From: Pseudocercospora fijiensis CIRAD86
Taxonomy: Eukaryota > Ascomycota > Dothideomycetes > Mycosphaerellales > Mycosphaerellaceae
Length of the DNA stretch: 64,000 bases
Direction of reading: 5' to 3'
Assembly: GCF_000340215.1 (NCBI RefSeq)
Contig: NW_006921535.1
Span: 6,113,414 to 6,177,413, forward strand
Part shown: piece by piece, positions 1 through 10,364 of the stretch
Numbering within the stretch: the stretch's first letter is position 1
How the letters are laid out: each line of letters begins with the position of its first letter
Notes under the pieces: model-generated
What the model was told of the DNA's origin: nothing
The model's input: only the letters and a program-made list of their open reading frames with translations
Databases searched by the model: none
Program-made: the position numbers and the translations under genes

Positions 1-767
1 TGCCATCCGCGTCATCACGGTTCCTTCAAATACATACCATTCGGAGTCTGTGCCCGCCATTCCTTATCACAAGCTCATCAGCGGGTACAGGATGGTGGCA
101 CTGGTGAATGCTAATGGCGGCTACAGTCGGCGTTGGAGAGCGAGGAAGACGACCGTGATGACACGGTGGAGAAGCTAATCAGCTGACTCTAGCCTGAGGC
201 CAAAACGCCAAGACCGCGCTGGAACCTTGAAGTGAAATCCGACTTCAGCTCATCCTTTGCCTTTTAGGAAGTACGCATGTGAAAGGAGACAGCGATGCAA
301 GAATGTTGACTGATTGCCATCAAAGCATCTCACTCACCATCTCTGGTGATGCTCTCACCAATGCGCCAGTGCTGGGGACACTTGCATCGTTGCTGGAATC
401 GCCGATCGCGAAGAAGCAGGAATTGCTGTGGTCTTGGCAACGGCAACCAGCATGAACATTTCGAGCTCCCCAACTCAACACCACGCTTGCGGCCTGAACA
501 AGCCCTTCTGAGAGTTTCACGCAGTACACCGAGCGCATAGCGTATCTTGAATAGCCATCTCCCATCCCACCACCGTCTTGGCATCCCAATCCTCAAAGTC
601 CCTTTATCCCATTGTCAGCACAATCCGGTCACGCCCCATCCGCATACAACCCTCAATAGATCTTGGCAGCAACTCAAAGTCCCCATCTCTTCCCCGTCTC
701 CTCCGTCCTCTCCAAAATCTCAACCTTTGCCGTTCAATCCCCAGCAGCACGCAAAACCACCGGCACC
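1..767. other. Gene-free left edge and 5' flank of the secreted protein gene
   Basis: I see no convincing coding region here. Several short open frames overlap one another on both strands without recognisable domains. The last part, from about 600, becomes pyrimidine-rich (runs of C and T) and is likely the promoter and 5' leader of the gene starting at 768. Confidence 0.5.
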
Positions 768-1271
768 ATGAGAACCTTCTCCATCCCCCTTCTCCTTCTC
801 GCACTCTTTGCCCTCGCCATCCCCCAAATGGCTTCCGCCGCCGGCGCCCAAATCTCCCCCGGCTCCTTCTGCAACTTCAAAAACCGTTTCGTCTACGAAG
901 CAATCAACAAGTTCTGTTCCAAAACCAATCTGGTGGTCGGTTCGGCTTATTCCCGCAATGGAGTCAAGTCGAATAATCGTCTTGCGACGGTGAGGATTAA
1001 TGGGGACTGTAAGCCCGCTCAGTGGGTTCCGCAGAGTAAGTCGAGGAGTATGTGTGTGTTGCATGCGTGGCTGATCTGTGGCAGAGTATTGCAAGTCTCA
1101 GTTTTATGAGCTTTGTGGTCGAGGAAACGAGTTCGGGGCTAATTCTGGGAGGTATGGGAGGAATGCTTGTCAGGTGAGTCAAGTCCGCTACGTTTTCTGT
1201 GCCTGGAGGCTGTTGCTGACCCGGACCTCGCGTAGTGGTGGAGAATTGATTCCCACAACAATGGCAAGTAG
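768..1271 (+). CDS. Small cysteine-rich secreted protein, candidate effector
   Basis: Three exons join cleanly (768-1035, 1085-1173, 1236-1271) to give about 130 residues. The introns are 1036-1084 (GTAAGT...GCAG) and 1174-1235 (GTGAGT...GTAG). The start is the ATG directly before a strong signal peptide (MRTFSIPLLLLALFALA, cleavage probably after the ASA near residue 24). The mature part is about 105 residues with six cysteines, enough for three disulfides, and ends in a compact CQWWRI motif near the C-terminus. There is no transmembrane segment or GPI tail. Small size, secretion and even cysteine number are typical of apoplastic effectors or antimicrobial-like proteins of plant-associated fungi, but I recognise no named family. 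Location in a gene-poor, repeat-rich stretch fits that class. Function is inferred only. Confidence 0.75.
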
Positions 1272-1599
1272 GTCTGCGTGGCAGACGGTACCGTGACCAT
1301 TCGAGACTGTGGTGGTGCATGGGAAGTGTAAAGAACTAGAATGTAGACAGTAACGATTGCAATAATAACGTTAAACCTTGAAATTTCCCGTCTACTTACA
1401 ATTGATGCTGTGTTCTATGAAAAAAACAAAATGTCCGCGAACCAGATTCTCCCAGTGCAACAAGTTCAATGCATCCAAGAGTCAAAGGTCATTCGCCAGC
1501 GTCAGAAGCTTTTTACTGCCGGCGGCGACAAGTCACCAGCCGTTCAGATACGCAGTTAGGTCTCATCTGCTGTGGTTCGATTTCCCTTCACCTCGAGAT

Positions 1600-3110
1600 C
1601 GACAAGCCATGGAGAAGGGACGAGCCGGCCAGTATAGGTGGAGGGGATTTGGCTATCGCTGGGACAACTCACTGTCAGCTTGGTCCATGATTGGTGAGGT
1701 AAGAAGGCGGAGACAGGTCGGCGAATAAGCATCCCAATAGAGACGAAGGTGATCTTTGCCTGTACACGAAGTCAGCCCATGTTCTGAAAGGAGGGGGAGT
1801 GTGAAGGGATATGTATGCGAATTTTTCTCCCCCAGCCGATTGACCTCGACGACTCGGGGTTCAGTTTCGCAAGCTTTGCTCTTCCTTTCGTCCTAGAACC
1901 AACATGTCATGAGAAGGACGAGTCGGCAGCGTGAGATGCTTGGTAGAGACGAAGGTGATCTGTTGCCTGTGTGTGCTGTTAGCCTGCTCTTGTTCTTGAA
2001 AATGTTGCCTGTGTCCGATATCAGCCTGTTATTCTTCTTGGAAATGTTGCCTGCGTCTGCTGTCAGCCTGTTCCCTGTTGTTCTTCTTGAAAATTCTGCC
2101 TGTGTCCGATGTCAGCCTATTCTTCCTGAACAATGAATCTGCGCGGAGTATATGGAATGGAAATGTATGCGACCTGTTCTTCTCCATGCAATGACCTCCT
2201 AGCATTGAGATTCATGTCGCGGCAGCTTGCGACACCCACTGAAGGGCTTCGTCAAGCTTCGCTCTGCCTTCCGTGCTGAAACCAACAAGTCATGGGAAAG
2301 ACAGGTCGGCAGAGTGAGACTCTTGGTAGCAACGGAGGCGAAGATTGATGTGCCTAAATTTCCGCAAAGTTAGCCTTATCTGGAGTGAGACGCGATGTCG
2401 AGAATGTATGCGTGGAGACTTCTTCAAACCCATTGACCTCAAGGATCTGGAAAGACAACACTGTGCATTGCCCTCTCCCAGCTCGTCATGCTTCATTCTA
2501 CCTCCGCCCCAGAGCCGAAGTGTCATAGAAGGACAAGTCGGGTGTGTAGTATCGTATCGCGGGACAGAGGATGATCTGAGCATTGTTTTCCTGTGAATCA
2601 TTAGCCTTCTCCGCTCCGGGAAATTTGGTTTGCGGCTTGTATAGGCCAGGTGGTATGTATGCGACTCTGTTCTGCTCAGTGCGACGATTCACCTCAACAC
2701 ATCCAAGTATCAATATCGCGTCACAACGACTCTTGGAACCACGCGCAAATCGGGTTCGTAGAGTTATTGTCTGCTCTTCCTTCGTCCGATCACTGAGTCG
2801 TCATTGAAGGACGAGCCAGGTCAAGTTTGGATCGAAGGCGACGACGAGTCATCGAGACATCTTGGGTGAAGGTGCTGGAGCTGGCGCAGGGACAGCAGTA
2901 CCTACCTATCGTAGCTTTGGAGCAAGTATGGGATCCGAATTGCAAGATATGCAGAATGGCCAGACTGGTGAGAGATTCGAGTAGATATGCTAGCATCTTG
3001 TGAATAGATGAACAGCGAAGTTTCCGAATCTGCCAAGGTAGTCAGCGCTCTGAATTTCTTGAGTGTTGGCAAATCTTCGCAACGTCAAAGCAAGGTATGT
3101 ATGCAAGATG
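1600..3110. repeat. Degenerate tandem array, about five copies of a 230-390 bp unit
   Basis: A core close to GAAGGACGAGTCGGCAG recurs at about 1612, 1911, 2295, 2528 and 2805. It is usually preceded by a CTTCGTCC-like stretch and followed by GTAGAGACGAAGGTGATC-like sequence. A second core, ATGTATGCG, recurs in the same order at 1811, 2163, 2404, 2655 and 3097 (last base changed). Each ATGTATGC block is followed by a version of ATTGACCTCAA at most copies. The alternating order of the two cores shows these are diverged tandem copies rather than chance matches. No long reading frame runs through the copies. Confidence 0.65.
1962..2132. repeat. Minisatellite of 42-48 bp nested in the larger array
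   Basis: Four imperfect copies start at about 1962, 2004, 2046 and 2094. Each carries GTTGCCTGTGTCCGATATC-like sequence followed by AGCCTGTTCTTCTTGAAAAT-like sequence. The first two periods are 42 bp and the third is 48 bp. Confidence 0.75.
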
Positions 3111-4150
3111 GCCGTCTCACGAGCCATTGAGCACTCTCAAGATATCGGCTGCCTTGCAAGATCGATCTCCCTCCGAAAGGCTTAAGTCAAGATGCTATGG
3201 AAGCAAGCAAATTGACGCGATAGAGGAGGGCAAGAAAGTACGATTGCTAAACCCTGTGAGACATGTCAGTGAGAGTTCTTTGTTCAGTGCAACATCGCTT
3301 TGCAGGGCGAGAAATGTCTGTGCTGGTATCAGATGCACGCCTCCCGTCGCGCAGAACAAGGTCAGGGTAAGTCAGGGTCCTGAGACCGCACAGTTGCTGC
3401 TCTCCAGCGCCACCTCCGCTCTCGACCATGAAAGGCTGAGTAGCTTTCTTGGCGCTGTCGAGACAGTCTTGTTTGATCTTCCCTCAAATGAGATCTGGAA
3501 TGTCATGGAAATGGACAAGCCAGGCAACCGAGAGGGTCAAGTGTCGTGTCCGTGCTGTTTGTGTGCTTACCTTCGAGCGCCTCTACTGAACATCTTACAG
3601 GCTTTATGCGTGGTCGCTAGCAGCGATTCTGGAGGCGAGGTGCGCATGATCGCCGCCGATGCTGGTGGTGACGCCTCTTGGGTGGGTGATGGAACAGCAA
3701 GCTCCTGATTGTGTGGTGGCATACCTGGTGAAGCCGATGAAGTGCTGATGGCAGCACACTTGTCAATGGTTCCTGAGATGAGACATTGGTCAGCAGATTA
3801 TCGTCAATGGGTGTTGTAGAGAGCTCAGAATCCTCGTGAGTGACGACTATTCTGGTAAGCACTCGCGATTCGGTCATGCTTCGACTGGAATCTCAGCTTG
3901 GGATGTGCGCGACTTGCCTGCCAACGCCCATCTTTGCTCGACCGAAGTGAAATGGTCAAGCCGGACGCCAGCTACGGACGGTAGCCCGTGAGTCGCGACA
4001 CTGCCGCTCCACCGCGGCGATGGCATCGAACCATAAAGGCTTGAGCACCATTACACTGGCTTTGCGGACAGATGTTGATCTTCGCCATCAGTTTTACGCC
4101 TCGCCACATGGAGCAAAGTGGGACGTTTTTGAACTGGCGGGCGGGTCGCA

Positions 4151-4220
4151 GAAGCAGGTGGGTGAAGTAGAAGCAGGTGGGTGAAGGAGAAGCGGATGGG
4201 TGAAGCAGAAGCAGGTGGAT
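4151..4220. repeat. Short minisatellite, 19-bp unit, nearly four copies
   Basis: The unit GAAGCAGGTGGGTGAAGTA repeats with small changes (third copy reads GAAGCGGATGGG) and a truncated fourth copy. No gene overlaps it convincingly. Confidence 0.75.
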
Positions 4221-5569
4221 TAAGAACTTACCAATATGGCGGTCAGGTCTCGACGGAAGGGCGATGGGACTGCGAAAGAACATGTCAGCCGCCATTCTTG
4301 ACGTGATCGATTCGACGCGTAGCAAGTGGCGCCGCCGCGGACAACTTACCTGATCGAGGAAGACACACTGGGCTCAATCGACGCCTTGCAGGCTGAGATT
4401 GTGCTGGCGGTCCCTGTTTGGTTCATTGTCGTGGATGCGCGTGAGGGGAGTCACCTCAGACTCTGCTGGACAGCAGTGCGATGGCGCCACCACAACGCAT
4501 CGGTGTAATGGCAAGATTGGCGTCGGTGATGATCTGTGTAGGAAGTGATGGAAGAAGACAAAAAAGAGTGTGAGAAGGACATGACTGATGTTGCAGTTGG
4601 AGGGTGTAAAGCTGGCGGAAGAGTCTGAAACGAAGAGATTGCAACAGCCACAGGGAAAAGCTCACCGCACCGCACCGCATCCAGTTCAATGGCTCGGAGT
4701 AGCGGGCGCTAGTGGGTGTCACTCGGGAGAGGCTCAGTACACAGCCTCAGGAGCCCTGTGCTCGTGGTTGTGCTGCGAGGACGCTGAAGCCACATGACGA
4801 TACAGCTACATCTATGTCTGGACGATTCTGGTCAAGACGGATTGACTCGTGACATCTTCAACAGGAGGATACATCGTTGCAAGGCTTTCGAGAAATAACT
4901 GGAGATGTCCTACTTTGAAGGGTTCCAGCAGGCCTATTCGCATCACTTTAGCGCATCGATGCCTAGCAACGACCGTTGAACCTGCATGGTTGCCACAGCC
5001 ATCTGACGTATCGCTCTGGCTCTGTACTTTCACGTTTGTGCCGCTAGAACTTCCTCACCTTGCCAACAACAACGAGTCAAAGTGTGACCCAACAGGTGGG
5101 CATACTAGACACATCACAAATTCGACCTTCGGGAAGAAGTTGTCGAAAGTCTGGCTCGAGATCGAACAGAATGGATCCTGTAATGCCTTCTGCTGGCGTC
5201 TCCTCATCACTCCCTTGCCCCCCTCCCCTCCCCTGAGATTGCAGTAGCAGAATGGTTTACCGGGTATCCTACAAGTTGGAATCAGGGGGCTTTGGCTGTC
5301 TATTGACACTGCCGTCTCGTATCGAGACCAATTGATTTTTTCATCACGCTCTACCAGTGCGGAAGAGCTGGGAGAAGAAGTCCAAGTGTTGAGAACATCC
5401 GTCTAGAGGCTTCTTTGATTTCGCAGGTTTGCAGCTGTTCGACAACTTCGACGAATTCACGACAAAGAGGACAACTTACTGCCACCATACCGACTCCGAC
5501 ACCATCAATCCCGTTTCCTCATCGCGTCAATCGTTCTGCATCTTCCTCTCGCAAACCACCAGAGACGAA

Positions 5570-6205
5570 ATGGCTTCTACTCAAGCGCCACACCAACCAC
5601 CACCGCCGCCGCCCCCAAACGCCTTCCCTCCAACAACGGTCATTGTGACCTTGGTGGCTCCCCCGTCCTCCTCATTGGCAAGATTGACCTTCTCGGACGG
5701 CTATGAGTACACCTTCGTGCGCCACCACCTCCTCCACACCGCCGTTGCATATCGCGACCTCGACATGCGCAGCCCAAATCAGCTGTTGGCCATCACCGGC
5801 GACGCTGAGATAAAGACGAAGCTGGCTGCCCAATGGATCGACGACGGAGCACAATACAATACTGGTGGGTCTCTTCAGTGAATGTCCGAGTATTGAGACA
5901 ACTGCTCACATGAATTATAGCCGGTTGGAATTTCTGGTATAGCCGCATCCTCGCCACCCAGCGATTCCAGGCTTGGCGGGTCGACGAACTCAAACCTGTT
6001 CAACGCCACGAACGACTTGGTGCTGTTCGGAACACCACCGACAGCACGAGAAAAATCGACGACGCTGGAGGCGCTGGTGGGAGCTGTGACGGTGGGCTGC
6101 CAGTTCCACCACCCAACGGTCGAGAGGGTGATGTGCGCTCTGGGCATCTTCTGGCTCTATGAAGACGAGGAGAAAGCCGCGTTACGGCAGCTTTCCAATC
6201 TGTGA
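5570..6205 (+). pseudogene. RNase III-domain-like protein with a probable frameshift
   Basis: Exon 1 (5570-5864) encodes a proline-rich start and then a helical segment with LLAITGDAEIKTKLAAQW. An intron 5865-5920 (GTGGGT...TATAG) joins it in phase to AGWNFWYSRILATQRFQAWRVDEL. Around 5990-6015 the conserved reading jumps to another frame, which continues with NDLVLFG and then STTLEALVGAVTVGC and ends at TGA 6203-6205. The order (GD-x-L..., then a segment resembling the NExLA region, then the x-LEALVGAV helix) is the order found in RNase III domains. The expected acidic catalytic cluster of active RNase III is not clearly kept, so even an intact protein may be non-catalytic, as in small fungal and mitochondrial-ribosomal relatives. 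Either a genuine frameshift or a base-call error explains the break. No intron I can place resolves it. Confidence 0.5.
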
Positions 6206-9200
6206 GCGCGGTAGACGGGTGAAGAGGAGGAGAGCGTGGAAACACCTCTCCTGTCTTGCTTGAATATCATAAGCATTTCCGCGGTGGAGGCATCGACCTC
6301 GCGCGACGACTTCCATTGGAATAATCCTCTTTCATGACCACGTTCAGAGTCGATCGAGCTACTCCATGTTGACGTGAGCCTTACAGATACCTAAATCAGC
6401 ACCAGATCTGACCATCTCCAATATCGATCGGATTCAACGCTGCAAGCCTCAGAGTCGGGATGAGCGGTGTCAGACGAGACATTGTAATGTTATGTGCCCA
6501 GCGACGGAAAATACGTGAAGCGGCTAGGATGGGGAAAGACCTTCTTCCACGCATAAAAGATCGAATGGCCAACAAGAACCGACTGTAACGACATCCCAGG
6601 CCACGTACTCGCCACCATGTACGCGGACAACAAGATGCACCCGTCCGCTGCACTCACATAGGAACAAGGTAGCGGTGATTGGTGGTATGATATTGGTGCT
6701 GCTCATGTTTGATATCGAGCAACATTTAAAACAGGTCGCAAATCAACAGGCAGCAGATATAGCACGCCTCGACCATAGAGAACACCAAGTCCCTCAAGTA
6801 GGCTTCGGATTATATGCGAGCAACGTCTTGTGCCGCTTCGCCGAGTTCTATTCGTTTTTTCTCGGTCTAGGTGTTACTAGCGCACTCGTCGAAATGATAG
6901 GACTACTGGTATTTAAGTGTACGCCTGCGATAGCCTTCACGTTTGCGATGGCCTCGACGTCTGAAATAGTCTCGACGCCTATAGGCTAGGCAATCTACAT
7001 TATCCTCAGTCTGGCACTCACACGCATAGCGACCGACCACTGCAACACCTTCTTAATCGATACAGTGCATGCTCAGCTCCAGCTCGGACGCGACGTGAAC
7101 TTCAACGACAAGGAGAAGAGCAACGTCTACAGCAAGAAGAAGCGCGACGTCTACAACAAGCCACCTTCTAAGGAAACCAGGTTCCTCCTGTCTAAGTTCG
7201 AGTTCGACCACGTCACGGAGAACAATGAGGCCTGGAAGACGGCACCTGGCATGAGTCCAGCCGGAATACACGGCCCATATGCCAGTTTGGCACAAGTGCA
7301 GAAGGAAAATTACCTAATTACGCTGCGATGAACCGAGAAAAGGGCTTTTCCATAGACACGTTCTTTTCTCGCGAGCAACAGCCGTTGCGAGTTCTTCCCT
7401 TTCCCGACTTTTGCTATCCTTTACTGCATTCACTTCTGCAGCCTTAGACTCGTGCAGATCCAGCAGACTGACCTGAGATGATGAACGAGACGTTTCCGAT
7501 CGTGTCGAAGCCAGGAGAACTTCAGTCCTCATTCACTGCAGGAGGATCGCCTCTGCATCAATTCCGAAGATTCGTAGAGGAGCACCTCCCAGATTTATCC
7601 ATCTCTGGATCTCTCGGCAACTGGCAAGGCGAGAGGTTCTCTTTGATCTTCGATGCCAAAGCGAAGCAACCACTCTAGGCAATGCAGCAGGAATTGGGTC
7701 TGGCCTGGTGAACTCGGTATGTTGGACGCTGCGAAGCTGACTTACTCGCCAGTCGCGGATATGATTCAGCTGACGAGCTCTCGCTGCCGGGCTCCGACCC
7801 AAATACCATACCACGCGACTCAATTCAACGGCGCTTTCAAAAGTTCGATCAATCATCTGCGAGTTCTGACTGCAAGTCCCACATGGCTGCTTCTATCAGA
7901 TCACCAAGAGCTTCCATGGTTCCGAATATCTGATCACACCTCTGCCATATATACGCCGAGACCTGAGGTCTAAGGGTTGTGCAAAGAGATGGAGCTGATG
8001 CTGAGCTCGACTTCATCCGAAAGCAGGTATGTGGCTTTGCTGTAGATCTTCGCACGGTATGCCGATCTGCCTGTAAGTTCTCCATCGCCTATAGAGCTCG
8101 TCGGCCCACTTCCTCTCCGTGGTGATACACCGTACCACGTGTGAGACGTCCTTTCGGTCGAAGAAATAGTGTGGATTTGCTGCTACGATGACGGCTGGGG
8201 CGCAGTGTTTGATGAAACTGAATTGGCGTTCATTCGATCGAGGCATTACGTTATTTGCGTACAGGGCTCTGTACAAAGTCCTCACGGCTATCCCAGCATG
8301 GGACGAAGCAAAGGTGGGCCTTGTCGCAGTCTGCGCGTTGATCGCTGAGATTGTGACTCGTAGCGCGGACGTCCCTAAAAATGGTACTCGCTAGCAGTTC
8401 AACACACGCCTCGACTGGACCGCAAACTGCTACGACTTGCCATGCTGGTTCAAAGACGAGTAGAGGCTTACCGCGTCAGCAATGCTTGAGTTGCAGACTT
8501 CTCGCAGACGCTCGGAGCTCAGCAGCTGCACAGTAGGATCACCTTCTCTATGATCGCCGTATATCAACTTCTTGAGCATGGGAGCTGTACGCGAAGATCG
8601 TACCGAGCGGCATGAGATCTCGTCGTTTGATCCGTCCGTCCCACGGCGAGAACCAACTCCGAGCCGCTCGAATCGACGCCGACAGAGGCTATGCGAACTC
8701 CAAATACGGAATTGAGAGCCGCAGCTTGATTGCTCCGCCAGTTTCTTAAGGCTGAGCGACAAAAGACGCAACTTTGGAAGTTCGGACATGTTTACTGTGA
8801 AAATGACGGCGGAAAGCCTTTTGCTAGAGGAAAAGGGGTTGTATCAACTTGGGGCAGAATAATGGCGGTATTATACTATGACCGAGGCCATGTCCCTCGC
8901 TTTCAAGAACGACTTCGTTAAAACCCATCCAGACGAAACCAACTCCCGCTAGTAGGCATTTGTCTTGTGCATATACCTGCAGATCTCGTATAGAAGCACA
9001 GTATCGTCCTAGACTCCTCATGTTGGGTCTTGTAGGCTCGCATATTGGCCAAGACGTGGTCTGGCATTGCCACGATATCGATTTATCTCTTCCAGTCGAC
9101 GTGCGCGGCTTTCAACGTAAGCTTTGCGGCAGAAATGGTGTTAAGCCACTTGTTATAAGACTGTGAAGTCGATGTAGGTTGAGGCGAGTGTCGTAGATCA

Positions 9201-9900
9201 AGCATGGATTTGTTGACAAGAAAGCCTGGCGCATTTGAAGATTGATCGAACCTTCCAGCTTCATCGAATTTGCTCACGGCTCGCCAGAGGGAATTGTCGG
9301 GCAAGCCAGCGCTTTCGCATGCCTGAATATCTCCGCCTCATATCGGGTGTGGGTGTGGAATGCGAATTGGGTATCCCTCCCCAGGCGGGAGAATGATATA
9401 GCTATTCTTCTTGTTGGTCATTTTGGCCTTCTGAGGCTTCTTCTTGATGTCTTCGCCATCATTGCCTTCATTATCCCCGTCTGCCTCTGCGCCATCATCA
9501 ACTGTCTCAGCTTCTTCATCGCCCTGAGGTGTGGTGCCTCTTCACTAGCAACAGGAACAGACTCCTCACGTCCCTGCTGTGCTCTTCATTTTCCTTCGCG
9601 CCATATTGTCTCCACTGGCAAGTTGCATGTACTGGAGTGTTCCGGAACCAGGGCGTCTAGAATCTCCTACACAACGATGTGAATATCCAGGCAAACTGAC
9701 TGTGCTCGTGATTTAAGAGGTAGCGGCATGTCTTGACGTAGCGGAGGCGAAGAGATCGGTGTGAGAAGAGCGCTGGAAATTTCTTCAAGACAGTGAGGAA
9801 GTAGGCGTGAAATGTACGAGGTCAATGAATGGTTCCTGTAATGAGGTCCGGACATGACAAGTTCTCAAAAGCGAAAGGAACTGAAAAGCAGCGGGCTCGT
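6206..9900. other. Gene-poor stretch without a supportable gene
   Basis: Only short frames are present. On the minus strand between about 8800 and 7300 several consecutive short frames have protein-like composition (for example a segment with ERKWADELYRRWRTYRQ near 8080), which may be a decayed gene, but they do not join with good splice sites and I recognise no domain. On the plus strand 7065-7331 encodes a lysine- and asparagine-rich peptide with no known motif. Confidence 0.4.
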
Positions 9901-9936
9901 CAAGTCCTGCTGTGTGAGCACCATGAGTTTCAGGCT

Positions 9937-10265
9937 GAAACAGTGACGAGTGTTCGAGTCCCACGCGCGGCTTCAAACCGATTTGACATCAAAAAGATGC
10001 GGCCAGCACTCCCCTATCTCAGCTGCGAACAGATGGCAAAAATTCAAAGAGGTTCATCGTACTATGACAATCAATTGGAGGCTGAAAAGCTGAAGAGTGT
10101 TCGAACCGCACGCGTGGCTGCAAAAAGATATGCTATCAAAAAAGTGTTCGAATCCGACGCGCGGCTTCCAAAAGATTTCATATCAAAAAGATGTTACCAG
10201 CACTCCTACGCACCATTACCATGAAACTGCGAATTGATGACAAAAAAGAGACAAAAGGTTCATCA
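9937..10265. repeat. Three degenerate copies of a repeat carrying a tRNA B-box-like motif
   Basis: Copies begin near 9937, 10085 and 10140. Each contains GTGTTCGAGTCCCACGCGCG or a close variant, followed by GGCTTCAAA and ATCAAAAAGATG-like sequence. The first and third copies also share CCAGCACTCC and a later AGGTTCATC, so these two are about 120 bp long while the middle one is truncated. GTTCGAGTCCCAC is the form of a Pol III internal promoter B box and tRNA T-arm, but no complete tRNA fold is present. Confidence 0.6.
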
Positions 10266-10364
10266 TGGTAGAGCGGTCTCTACCATGACTACGTCCTTCG
10301 ACCTGACAACCGTTAGCAAGTGTTCCACTCACCCACACCAGTCATGTGGCAAGCATGACTGGTG
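10263..10364. repeat. Two perfect short inverted repeats (hairpins)
   Basis: The first hairpin is an 11-bp perfect stem (10263-10273 with 10278-10288, arm TCATGGTAGAG) around a 4-base loop. The second is another 11-bp perfect stem (10336-10346 with 10354-10364, arm CACCAGTCATG) around a 7-base loop. Both have CATGACT on the right arm side. They lie directly after the B-box-like repeat copies. Confidence 0.8.

Larger units (their letters stand above)
1272..5569. other. Gene-poor stretch with decayed tandem repeats
   Basis: No gene is supported here. The longest open frame (203 codons, plus strand, 3097-3708) lacks any domain, signal peptide or splice support and begins inside a repeat copy, so I do not call it. 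Repeats at 1600-3110, 1962-2132 and 4151-4220 are listed separately. The remainder is unique sequence of ordinary composition. Confidence 0.5.

Noticed and set aside
3097..3708. 203-codon plus-strand frame
   Set aside because: It starts inside the decayed repeat, has no domain or signal and is overlapped by other chance frames.
6675..6989. Hydrophobic 104-codon frame, possible membrane protein
   Set aside because: Hydrophobic segments are short, there is no start context, and the area has no other gene signal.
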